From positions 1,564,168 through 1,628,167 of the forward strand of contig BCJJ01000007.1 of assembly GCA_039545355.1 (NCBI GenBank): DNA of 64,000 nt, read 5' to 3'. The translations under genes were made by a program, and so were the position numbers. The notes under the pieces are model-generated. The model was not told the origin of the DNA, did not search any database, and was given only the letters and a program-made list of their open reading frames with translations. The DNA is from Trichosporon coremiiforme (lineage: Eukaryota > Basidiomycota > Tremellomycetes > Trichosporonales > Trichosporonaceae). This document shows, one piece after another, positions 10,271-19,500 of the stretch (its first letter is position 1; each line of letters begins with the position of its first letter).

Positions 10271-11167
10271 ATGTCACTACCCGTGCCCTCACCAACAGAC
10301 AGCCCCATGTCGCCCGGGGCTGGCAACGCCTCCGCTTCGGGCGCACCGCTGCCACCAGACCTGTTCCCGCGCCCCTCTTCCGGCCCGCAACCACCAGCAG
10401 ACCAGCCCTACTTCTTCAACCCCGGCTTCAGCAACAACACGCGCGTCTGTGTCCTGAACGGCGATCCGGGGGTGTCGTACCACGACCGGCCGAACAATGT
10501 CTCGGACGCGACGCGGAGTGGCGCGCAGCGCTGCTGCGCGGGGATAGGGATCTGGAACGATGTCCTCTTCGCTTGCCGTATCGAATCGCTCAAGAATGAT
10601 GCGAACTACACCGCCTGCGTGAATGGACCAGATGGGAAAGGGACGGACAACATCACCTCCCACTGCCGCATCTACCACGAGTACAAGGTCAACATGGAGG
10701 ATAACGCGTGGCATTACCTCACGTGGCCCCAGCCCTGGGACAACAGCACGCACGTCGTGATCACGGTCCTCGGCGCGCGGAACTCACTCAATGCGAGCAC
10801 GAACACGACCACAGCTGAAGCGTGCTGCAAGCAGGCACAGGGGACGTACCGGCCAAGCGTGGATGCGCAGGAGGGGCAGTCCAAGCATGGCCAGAAACAG
10901 CCAGGCGCCAACGGACCAGGACCCGGATACGGCCTAGTGGACGCGAATACGTATCCGCCCTGTCTGGTGCAGAAGGAGAAGGAGGACACATACAGGCAAT
11001 GTGTCCTAGATCAGGAGTCGAACGCGGATGTATGGGCCGAGAGCTGGCTGCCGTTCAAGGACGGCGCGCTTGTTGAGGGTACCGAAGACTCGGCGGCGGA
11101 GCGGACCCGAGGTATCGGGTGCGTTCTGTGTGCTGTCGCGGTGGCGCTCTTTGCGTCTGTCGGTTGA
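10271..11167 (+). CDS. Cysteine-rich protein with GPI-like tail, cluster gene C
   Basis: Single exon, 298 residues. Blocks: RPSSGPQPPADQPYFFNP; CCAGIGIWNDVLFACRIE; C-x-N-G; WPQPWDNSTH; EACCKQAQGTY (gene A has ERCCAQAKGTY); PPCLVQKEKEDTYRQCVL; hydrophobic end RGIGCVLCAVAVALFASVG. A region rich in Gly, Pro and Gln (about residues 205-225) separates the second CC from PPCL. The N-terminus MSLPVPSPTDSPMSPG is not a signal peptide and lies about 50 bp after a TATA box. Sequons are frequent. Third of three same-strand tandem copies. Confidence 0.8.
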   Translation: MSLPVPSPTDSPMSPGAGNASASGAPLPPDLFPRPSSGPQPPADQPYFFNPGFSNNTRVCVLNGDPGVSYHDRPNNVSDATRSGAQRCCAGIGIWNDVLFACRIESLKNDANYTACVNGPDGKGTDNITSHCRIYHEYKVNMEDNAWHYLTWPQPWDNSTHVVITVLGARNSLNASTNTTTAEACCKQAQGTYRPSVDAQEGQSKHGQKQPGANGPGPGYGLVDANTYPPCLVQKEKEDTYRQCVLDQESNADVWAESWLPFKDGALVEGTEDSAAERTRGIGCVLCAVAVALFASVG

Positions 11168-12215
11168 GGTACTGGCAAGACTCTATCCCGGCGACACCAA
11201 CACTGCTAGTCCTGCTGGCCCAGAGCCGCCAGCGCCGATAGGACTACCGACGTAGAGAGCAGGCTCGCTGCCTCTAGCGATGGCTCAGCTCCATCTCGCA
11301 CAGCGCATACTCCGGCCCAGACTATCTCTCGATGAATGGCTGGGCTCTGGTTTTAGTTCTCTGAGACATGAGACACGAACCGTGCGCTCCGTGCCTGTCA
11401 CGGGAGTCGATGATTGAACCGCATGTTGCCCATGCCACTGTAGCCTGCCTCTCAATGATGGATAGACGGTGTCGCCGACCGTCAAGCGTCTGATACTGCG
11501 GGGCATCCAGCCCGCGTTCACAGAATGCGCTTGATCAGTGCTGTAGCTTCAGTGGTGGGAGTAGTGACGAGCTATGCCGAGATCGGCATGGAATGCAACG
11601 ATGATCAAACAGTCGATCACCCAATTATGCGTATCTGTGTCAGGGAAAAGCTACTGTACTCTGGCTCGCGAGTATGCAGTGCCAGTGAAACGAGGCAGAG
11701 CTTACGACAAATGCCCTCGCTCGCTGCGGGATGCAGTGATGTCCTCGGCTGCATGGCTGACAGCCCAGACCCTGGGCCGGGCATTCGATGGTGACCTTCA
11801 GATGCCCGCCCACATGCGGTGCAGAGATTATATGCGGGAGACATTGCTGTACCGCTTGCGCCGGAAGCGATGTCGTCGGCGTACCGAGTCCGCCGCCGGT
11901 CGATGCATTGCACTGACTTTGAGCACGGCACATGCTGTCGTCTAACTGATATAATGGAACGGGGATGCATGGGGAGATGCGAGACTTCCGGCGGAGTAGC
12001 CCGTACCAAACCTCAATCGGGGTCTCGGCGTTCAGGCACTGTCTGTTCTCCGCCGCGTGTCTCGTGACTAGGAATCAGCTACAAGCTGCCTGTGCATCAA
12101 CTTGGTGGCAAGTCCGTCTCGGCATATTGTGCTATGGAACAAGAATACAGATGTATAGGGATACGGTTCTGGGGCTGAGCTCCGGTACATTTCGCTTCGA
12201 TGCTTGGTTGGCGGC
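11168..12215. other. Intergenic, no recognised gene
   Basis: Convergent space between gene C and the Ser/Thr-rich gene. An 89-codon frame at 11525-11794 begins with a mildly hydrophobic stretch but shows no family feature or splice partner, so I do not call it. Confidence 0.4.
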
Positions 12216-12737
12216 TTAAAACACAAGAAGCGCTGCGGCAGCAGCGGCGATCGCCAATCCAGCGGGGACCGCAGCCCCGGCTCCAGAGCTGGCCGAGGGG
12301 CTCGGTGTGATCGCCCCTTCGCCCGGTGTTGAGGACGAACCAGAGGCCGAAAGGGACTGTGAACCAGAGGTCGAGCTAGAGAAGGAATCAGGGGAGATGC
12401 CAGAGGTTGAAGAGGTCGAGTCCGCGACAACAGCCGTGTTGGAGGCAGTTGAGGAGACGGAGGAGATCGACGAGGGCTGCGAGGCAGAGGAGGGGAGCGT
12501 CGTCGAAGAAGGTTGCAACGCCGATGTCGCGGGCGACGTTGATGAGGAAGGCTGAGGCGCACTCGAGGAGGAAGAGGAGACCGTATCCGGAGCCGGGCTC
12601 ATGGTCGACGAGGTTGAGATTGAGGTTAATGAGGTGGTGTCGGGGTTCATATCTACGACGGCGGTGAGAGACACCCCGGGGAGGGCGCTGAGAGCGGACG
12701 CGAGCGGGAGGGCGCAGAGAGCGAACGAGACGAGCAT
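12216..12737 (-). CDS. Ser/Thr-rich GPI-anchored-like surface protein
   Basis: Single exon, 173 residues. A clear N-terminal signal peptide (MLVSFALCALPLASALS) is followed by about 115 residues dominated by Ser and Thr with Pro and Ala, typical of an O-glycosylated cell-wall stalk. The protein ends with a small-residue site (SGAG) and a hydrophobic tail (GLAIAAAAAALLVF) fitting a GPI-attachment signal. It has no cysteines after the leader, so it is not a member of the cysteine-rich family around it. Likely a cell-wall or plasma-membrane mannoprotein-like protein; no catalytic domain. Confidence 0.75.
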   Translation of the reverse strand: MLVSFALCALPLASALSALPGVSLTAVVDMNPDTTSLTSISTSSTMSPAPDTVSSSSSSAPQPSSSTSPATSALQPSSTTLPSSASQPSSISSVSSTASNTAVVADSTSSTSGISPDSFSSSTSGSQSLSASGSSSTPGEGAITPSPSASSGAGAAVPAGLAIAAAAAALLVF

Positions 12738-13129
12738 GATGGCGTGTGAAGTGGGCCGAGACTGCTGTTACCGGTGTGCTCCCTCTTATGGAGCCCAGTT
12801 GCTGGTTCGTCGTCACCGGAAGAGGAAGAAGAGGAGAAGCAGTGTCGCTGCACAGCACTGATGAGATCACCTGGCCCGAGATGGTGCCTGGTGCGGGCTG
12901 CGGATGCTGGCCGTCCAGGCACGTGCAGTGCGCATTTGAAGTCCGAGGGTTCAGGCGACTGCGCAGTGAAGCGCGGTCACAGCAAGCTGCATGCATGTGG
13001 TCTGATAGGGCTGGACGGATACTAAGCGAGAACGTTGCTGCTGCGCAAGAGGCCGGGCACGGTCGTGTGGCGCGGAAATCGATGAAAAGGCGGAAAGAGG
13101 AATAAGAGTTCGGGTCGGTTAGAGGCCAG
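12738..13129. other. Intergenic, no gene seen
   Basis: Promoter side of the Ser/Thr-rich gene and 3' side of the broken cluster gene D. No feature recognised. Confidence 0.5.
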
Positions 13130-13919
13130 CTAGGCCATGGTCGCGAAGAGAGCCACAGCAGAGGCAAGGAAGAGAAAGCCAAATGAGTCCGAGACAGCAG
13201 ACGAACCCGCCCGATCGTTCTTCACCTGAGCCCCCGTGCTGCCCACAGTATACGTGCCCCACTCGCTGAGGCAGTCCGTATATGACCCCTCACCTCCAAG
13301 TGGAACGACGCACTGGTCCTGGTCCCTCGGGCAGGACTCATAGCCAGTGGCATTCGACATGAGCGTTCCATTAACCTGTTCACAGCAAGCAGAGTAGGGC
13401 GAGTTCTGCTTGAGCCACCACTGTCCCACCGTCCCGTTTCGACTCTCGCAAGACTCGGCCGTGCCTCCGAACTCTGAGCACAGCGATCCGCTGTCCTTCC
13501 CCTTTTCGCCCGGCGAGGGTTTACGTGGCCACCACAGCTGGCTCCTCGTAAATTTTTTCCGCCTAATCGACGGCGTGCTCGAATGGCGCGCAGTTTGACG
13601 TATTCGCGCATCGCTCGAAGAGGAGTTGCTGCTCCGGACCCACGCGGCAGCTCAGTGTGTCGGTGTCGCGCCGATCCCTTGCCCCGCTCACGCGTACACA
13701 GCACACTTCCCGATGGTTCGCGTATTGCCCCCGCAGAGTGTCGGTCACTGGATCCTGGTAAGTCGCGTTCCACGTGCCGCACGAAAGTTGCCCCTTGTCC
13801 TGTGCGCGCTTGTCGAAGTAGAGCGGGAAGCGGTACGATGTCGTGTTGGTCGGGGCGGAGTCGTTGACTGCTGAGACGGTGGTCATGGGCAGACTGAGAA
13901 GCGCGAACGGCAAGAACAT
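13130..13919 (-). pseudogene. Cluster gene D, cysteine-rich family member with a signal peptide, broken
   Basis: ATG 13919 starts a genuine-looking signal peptide (MFLPFALLSLPMTTVSA). Family spacing follows: a Cys; R-E-V-C-C; T-L-S-C-R; F-E-R-C-A-N; N-C-x-P-F. The frame stops at 13563 and the family sequence continues in a shifted frame (LWWPRKPSPG, then ACCEQVNGT, Y-T-D-C-L, and a hydrophobic end FGFLFLASAVALFATMA at 13130). No GT-AG intron with normal signals bridges the two parts, so a stop plus a +1 shift is the simplest reading. A sequence error in the A-rich run near 13555 is possible. It is the only member of this family here with an N-terminal signal peptide. Confidence 0.55.
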
Positions 13920-15709
13920 GATGGGGATCGATAGATGGGTAGGAGTGACTCCGTCATCCCTAGGGCGTTTGCCGTTTTATACAGTGCCCATGTGCGGAGC
14001 CACGAAGAGCCCCCCCAAGCAGCAGTAACGCTTCCGGCGCAGTCGGTGGCCGAGATTCGCCTCCGAGATTCGCTTCATAGTGCACTTGACATCCAGGCAC
14101 TACCCGACGGAACAGTGACCCATGCGAGTCGGTGTCGTGGACCTGTGTAGTTCATCTTGTATGCCAACAACACATTCGAGCTAAGGCTGGAGAATGTGGC
14201 TGCTCCGGACGCTGCACAGGTGCGTGGTTAAGGTCGATTCAGCTGGGTGCAGTATCACATGGTCATCCTGTTCACTGAGTGAACCCCTGTCAGGTAGGTT
14301 ATGAGCTGCAACTTCATTATGCCGTGAGAAGAGCGATGAGAGCCTGACGGACGCCCGCGGTCGTCGCCTGCAGAAGAGCATGCCTCCCATCTGATCGCCT
14401 ACAGGCTTGCCCGTCGATGCGAAGGAACAGCATTAGGTCGACCTCAGTTAGAGTGCAGTCAGTATCATGTATGCTTTGGCCCTGGCTGCGTTTGGGACTA
14501 TATAGAAGTCACTAGATGTGATTCTGAAGCTCCGAAGGACATGGTCGGATGCCGGATGAGCCCAGGGTCCGTGCTCGACGGCGCCGGAAAACCCGCGGCT
14601 ACTGGATACTTGCTGTTCCTGTCGCCAGTGACCCTAAGGCGGACGTTCGACGACCTGAGATACTCGGTCTCCTGGCCGATGAGCAGCACGATGTCGATGA
14701 TGAGTAATAGAGGGTGCGAAGAGATGTAAGTTCGTGAATGTCAGTCGTGTACCGTGATCAGATGCTGAGGTCAACTTCAGCCCGAGGCGGAATGCTCGGC
14801 AGTGCCGAAGCCACCTCGATGGCCGCATTTAGACGCACCTCGTGCTCAGCGGTCTTGGCGCAGGGGTGAGTGTGTCGGCGGCGTGCGAGCTACCTGCGAG
14901 GCGTCTGCTGGACAGTCTGCCGAAGCGGCATGTGCAGCCTCCCTCAACGCAACATCCGACGCAGGTTGCACGGGCAGGACATACCTCGCCCATCTCTTGA
15001 TGGGTCTGAGCGTTCTCCAGCTGCTATTTTGAGCCTGTCTTCTGCAGGCTGGACGGGTGCCCAGCCGGCGAGAAAGAGAGAAAGACCCCTCTAAAGCGCC
15101 TGTGCGCTTGTGCATACCAGATTGAGCGCCATAAAGCCGGAGAAAGGACAGAGTGCGAAGATCCGAAAGCCTACAGGCAGGAGCCCGGGGGTGCTATGGC
15201 GCCGCAGGACGGGTACCAGACAGGCGAGCGGTGCGCCACCAGGACCCCAACTCCCCTCCCTGAGCATTACCTGGGTATGGAGGAGGCCCATGCACGCCGC
15301 GTGCAATCACATGTCCTTCTGGGTGGACATCTGCGACAGACTTGCGACACTCGGCGGTGTCGAGACATGCGAGCAGAGGAGGACAATGACGATCGCGCAG
15401 CCATGTGCACCACTAGACCAGGTACACTAGGGTGGCACTCGCACCCAGTCCGAGAAAGAGAGACGGAGACTCGATCGCTCTGAGTCCGGCTCGGTGCTCG
15501 CAGCCCAACGCTGGTATACATGCATGCACGCATGCATGCATGCGAGCACGCACAGGCCCAGTTGCAGCCCGGATGTGCCTTACGAGACTCCCTACTGCCC
15601 TTGCTGCCTCCCTCACCCGCCTCGTGTAACACTTTGGGATGGCGATGTCCCGATGTCTCCACTACACATATAACACCTCTCCGCGGCAGGTTCCGCCCCC
15701 AAACTCCTC
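13920..15709. other. Long intergenic stretch with a possible relic
   Basis: No confident gene. A plus-strand frame ending at 15032 closes with several Cys, one sequon (NAT) and a hydrophobic tail (AHLLMGLSVLQLLF), like the last part of a GPI-type protein, but it has no credible 5' part. A 30-nt perfectly alternating purine-pyrimidine tract lies at 15515-15544. Confidence 0.35.
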
Positions 15710-15715
15710 TATAAT
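15710..15715 (+). promoter_or_regulatory. TATA box of cluster gene E
   Basis: TATAAT 42-47 bp before the ATG at 15757. Confidence 0.5.
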
Positions 15716-15756
15716 CCCAACCCAACCCCCGACGCTCCTTTAACAGTGACTCTCCC

Positions 15757-16455
15757 ATGACCGACCTCTCTCCCGCTCTGGCAGCGCGCTCCGCGGGTGC
15801 GACCAACCCCGCCTTCTTCAACAGCACTGCCGTCCCCCCCACCACCGCCGACGACTGGACGGTCTGCGTCGCCTCCAACGATGAGGTGACGGACAAGTGC
15901 TGCGCCAGCGCGCTCGGCGTCCGGTGCCCGATCTGGGGCTGCCGCCTCTCGCTCAAGGACTCCAAGCAGCAGAGCACCTTCACGACGTGCACGGACAGTG
16001 AGACGGGCGTGACGAACGGTGGCCGCAAGCGCGCGTGCAAGTCGTACCAGTCGACTTACGACGCGGCCGTGAAGCAGCTCAACGTCGGAGAGGGCTGGTG
16101 GTCCTCTCCCTTGACTTCGGGGCACATCGTTTGCTCGCCCTTTGGGGGGCGCAACGAGTCTGCCGCCGACTGCTGCACGACTGCCAATGGGCAGAAACAG
16201 GCCGCCGACGAGGGCGAGAAGACCCCCGAGACGTGCATGCTCGCCGATGCCGATAGGGCCAAGTACGAGACGTGCGTCCAGGAGAAGCACAGCGCGTATG
16301 CCGTCTGCACGGCCTCTGTCGCCACCGCCGCGCCGACCAAGGCTGGCTCCTCGGCTGCCGTCAACGCCGCCAAGTCTGCAGCCCAGCCCAACACGAACCG
16401 CAAGACCGCCCTCGCCCTCGCTGCCCTCGCTGTTGCCGCGCTCGGAAGCCTCTAA
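15757..16455 (+). CDS. Cysteine-rich protein with GPI-like tail, cluster gene E
   Basis: Single exon, 232 residues. The N-terminus MTDLSPALAARSAGATNPAF reaches the family's FFN motif without a signal peptide. Then V-C; DKCCASALG; P-I-W-G-C-R; F-T-T-C; C-K-S-Y; a WW; ADCCTTANGQ; E-T-C; K-Y-E-T-C; and a hydrophobic Ala/Leu C-terminus (TALALAALAVAALGSL). The cysteine framework matches genes A-C, but the RPSSG-QPPA block is absent and the protein is shorter. A TATA box sits about 45 bp before the ATG, arguing for this start. Role unknown. Confidence 0.75.
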   Translation: MTDLSPALAARSAGATNPAFFNSTAVPPTTADDWTVCVASNDEVTDKCCASALGVRCPIWGCRLSLKDSKQQSTFTTCTDSETGVTNGGRKRACKSYQSTYDAAVKQLNVGEGWWSSPLTSGHIVCSPFGGRNESAADCCTTANGQKQAADEGEKTPETCMLADADRAKYETCVQEKHSAYAVCTASVATAAPTKAGSSAAVNAAKSAAQPNTNRKTALALAALAVAALGSL

Positions 16456-16935
16456 GCCCCCCACCTCAACACCTCCAGTTACCTCCCCCTCTGTCGATAT
16501 CGATAGCATAGCGCCCGACACTTTGTGACATTGCGCAGACATGCAGTATAAATACAGAGCGTGGGAGGCATGGGCATGGTCGTCGCGGGCATTAGGACGG
16601 AGGGATTATAGAGACGAAAAGAGAGAGAGAATGAGGCGAGCAGGAGACATCGTGGCTGAATGTGGGCATGAAGGAGAGAGGAGAAGACCGAGATACGATT
16701 ATAGAGCAACGCCAAGCCGGGTAGACCCCCGGCGCTAATGACTTTTGACGACATAGATAAGCTTCAATCGATAGAGACAGGCGAAAGCGGGGTGGCTATA
16801 AATAGTGAGCGTGAAGGGTTTGAAAGTGATCTACGAAAGCTTGCATGGTTCGTCATTGGCCGCGCTCGGCTGCGCGCGGCTGTGTCGTGTATTCAGTCTG
16901 GCATGGTTGAGTCTTGACCTGGTTTCCATGGAGTC
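16456..16935. other. Convergent intergenic
   Basis: 3' ends of gene E (plus) and gene F (minus) face each other. No gene seen. Confidence 0.5.
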
Positions 16936-18501
16936 TTAGAGCACAGACGCGACAGCCCCGACGAGCCCAAGCACGAGCCCGACCGCAATCCCGCGCCTTG
17001 GCGCCGCACTCTCGTTCTTCAAGTTCCAATTCTCCCTCCCATCTGTGCCGGTGCGGTTCTCGCCGCAAACAGCGTAGGCGCCCATGGCTGCGACGCAGCC
17101 TGCAAAAGCATCGAGTGTTTTCGTGCTGTTCGGCAGCGCGCAGGGCGAGTTGGCCAGAGGCGGCCAGCGGAGTTTGCCGTCTGGCGCACAGCAAGCGCTG
17201 ACACTGGCCAGACCGGCGGCGTAGACGTCTGTCAGGACGCCGGTGGATTTGGGACCCCACGCGCCGCTCTGGCTTGCGCTGGTGTTGGCGACGGAGGAAG
17301 CGGCGGAAGACGAGGAAGTGGTGTTGGTGGAAGCGTTGCCCGTGTTCAAGTACGACGCCCAAGCCCTCGGTTCCCAGGTGAGTTCGGCCGCTGGCCCAAC
17401 GTACGCCACACACAGCGCCGTGCTCGGGTCGAGGGGGATGTAGCTGTCGCTGAGGTCGGAGACGAGCTGCTCCGTCACATCGAGCAGTGCCTCCGAGTAT
17501 GACTTGCAGATCGCGAGGCGGGACACACCGGGTGTATCGCCGAGGAGGTCGCCGAGCGTAGCCTCTTGGCTGTTGGCGGGCTCGCGGATCGTGGTCTGCG
17601 TCGGCGTCGACTCGGTCACGGTCACGAAGTTCGTCGTCGTCGTTGTAGTGGTGGTCGTGGCGAAAGGGCCGGTGCTGGTGCGGTTCGCGTCGGAGGCGCC
17701 GCCGCCGATCCACCCGCCACCTCCTGTCGGACGCGTGCTGGTGCTGGAGGAGAAGCGGGAACTGGATGAACTGGTGCTGCCCGGTTTGCTGGTGCCGGGG
17801 TTGCCGGTCGGACCGCCAGTGGGACTACCAGTGGGGCCGGGGTCGCTGGTGGTGGGAGGGCTACTGGTCGGTCCTGAGGTCGGGCCGGGGTCCGAGGTCG
17901 TGCGGGGCTCACTGGTCGGGCCGGGGTCAGAAGTCGTCCACCCAGATGGGTCTCTCGGTTCAGCGCTGCTGCTATTCGAGGAAGTGCTAGGCTCCACCGT
18001 CGGGCTTGCCTCGATCGCGCTCGTACCATTGATGCCGCCGCCGCTCCCGCTGTCAGGCGTGGTCGTGTTGCCTCCGCCGGGGACGCCAGTCTCGCCACCG
18101 TTCTCTTGACGTTTCCACGTATACCACCCGCGCTCAATGGCGATCTCACGCTTGCCCTTTGCCTGTGCTTGCGTGCTGTTCGCGGCCGGGGTTGGATCAG
18201 AGGCGTCCAGACCACGGAGACAATCCTCGAACGGCTTGCCCTGCTCGTTCATGAGGCGGCAGCCGAGTGTCTCGTTCCAAGCTCCTTGGACAGAGGAGCA
18301 GCACGAGTGCTCGCTCTTCAGGTCTAGGTCCTTGGGCCGTTCGGGCGCGTACCATACCCGCAGGGAGCGGCAGACGGCATAGCTAATCATTGAGTTAGGG
18401 GGGATGAGCGTCGCGTTGAAGAAGCCTACGGCGGGGGTGGCGGTCGACGGAATCGTAACTGGCGCCGAGGCGAAAGCGGCCGTGGACGACGTGGGCGCCA
18501 T
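16936..18501 (-). CDS. Long cysteine-rich protein with mucin-like stalk and GPI-like tail, cluster gene F
   Basis: Single exon, 521 residues from ATG 18501, chosen because the family N-terminus (Ser/Ala/Thr-rich, then GFFNAT) begins there. Head: A-V-C; HSCCSSVQGAWNETLGCR; F-E-D-C-L. A low-complexity middle of about 150 residues follows, with TTSDPGPTS-type repeats, poly-Ser and a run of nine Thr, a likely O-glycosylated stalk. The C-terminal part carries further cysteines (A-I-C-K, T-A-L-C, SACCAPDGK, A-G-C-V, A-V-C-G) and ends hydrophobic (RGIAVGLVLGLVGAVASVL). No signal peptide at this start. It looks like a cluster member enlarged by a stalk insertion. Confidence 0.75.
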   Translation of the reverse strand: MAPTSSTAAFASAPVTIPSTATPAVGFFNATLIPPNSMISYAVCRSLRVWYAPERPKDLDLKSEHSCCSSVQGAWNETLGCRLMNEQGKPFEDCLRGLDASDPTPAANSTQAQAKGKREIAIERGWYTWKRQENGGETGVPGGGNTTTPDSGSGGGINGTSAIEASPTVEPSTSSNSSSAEPRDPSGWTTSDPGPTSEPRTTSDPGPTSGPTSSPPTTSDPGPTGSPTGGPTGNPGTSKPGSTSSSSSRFSSSTSTRPTGGGGWIGGGASDANRTSTGPFATTTTTTTTTNFVTVTESTPTQTTIREPANSQEATLGDLLGDTPGVSRLAICKSYSEALLDVTEQLVSDLSDSYIPLDPSTALCVAYVGPAAELTWEPRAWASYLNTGNASTNTTSSSSAASSVANTSASQSGAWGPKSTGVLTDVYAAGLASVSACCAPDGKLRWPPLANSPCALPNSTKTLDAFAGCVAAMGAYAVCGENRTGTDGRENWNLKNESAAPRRGIAVGLVLGLVGAVASVL

Positions 18502-19500
18502 GGTGCCGCGCGTAGGGTTGAAATACGAGTGACGGAGGAGTTTGATGGAGTGTTTGATGAAGTGTTTGACGGAGACTGGAGACAGCTGGGAATCAGTCGG
18601 AAACAATCGTCGAGCTCACGTCGATCTAACAAGGTGTACCGATGTAGCGGCGCTGAAATGATGACTGATGGTCTCAGCGATGAGGAGCGAGACGGTGAGT
18701 GATGAGAGATAATGCTCAGACTTGAACACCTCGCCGCCGCATCAGCTCAACTCAACTCAACTCAGCATCTCCATTGTTTGCCGAGAGTAGGCTGACAAAG
18801 GCGCCCCGACAATGAGCAGAGTGCGCCGAAGACTGTTTGCCTCGGGGGCGCGCGGTCAGTGCGCAAATTCCCAGCCACCGACTGACGGACAATGGATCAC
18901 CGGATGCGCAAGATGCGCATGGCCAAGGCTGGGGGGAATGCACAAAAGGCGGAAGACGGGCCCGAGATGAGCGGATTGACGTTCAGGGCGTGTTGTTGGC
19001 CGCGAACTGGGCGTGGGGCTGGGCGTGAACTGGGCGGCCTTACGGAGGCATGGCGCGACTCCGATAGTCACGGCGCTCACGGTCGCGGTTGCGTGGTTGC
19101 TGATGCCAGGAGCGCCGGTTTGAGTGATGGTCGGCCGTGCTACATGCTTGGAGAATGTGTCGGTGCCTCGTTAGTCTACAGTATGTTTTGGTCTCATCCG
19201 TCTCATCACCCTAGATCAGCGTCGCCAGTGTCAGCCGTATGTCAGTCGGACAGTCGTGAGGTCGTCGATGAGTGCCGATGACGCGCCCATCGGTCGAGTA
19301 GAGAGGAGGGCGGGGCTGGAAGAACTGGGAGGGTTCAAGGCGGCATAACCAGACGGCACCCCCATGGCCCAAGGGCGGATGCAAAGCCTCCATCGTGATC
19401 GCCTCAGCCCCTCCAGATGGACGTTGACGAGACTTCTCTTCATGCACTACAGACTTACGAGACTTACGGGTACCACTACGTTCTACTGTCCGTTCAGAGC
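18502..19500. other. Intergenic, no gene seen
   Basis: Upstream of gene F and downstream of acyl-CoA oxidase. Contains a short CTCAA run (18746-18762) and nothing else recognised. Confidence 0.5.

Noticed and set aside
14802..15032. 76-codon frame ending in a hydrophobic tail
   Set aside because: Tail resembles a GPI signal but there is no leader, no family cysteine plan and no upstream exon; noted only as a possible relic.
15520..15552. TGCATGCA repeats as a possible CRISPR or satellite array
   Set aside because: Only a short simple-sequence tract; no spacers and no regular unit. No CRISPR array was seen anywhere, as expected for a fungal nucleus.
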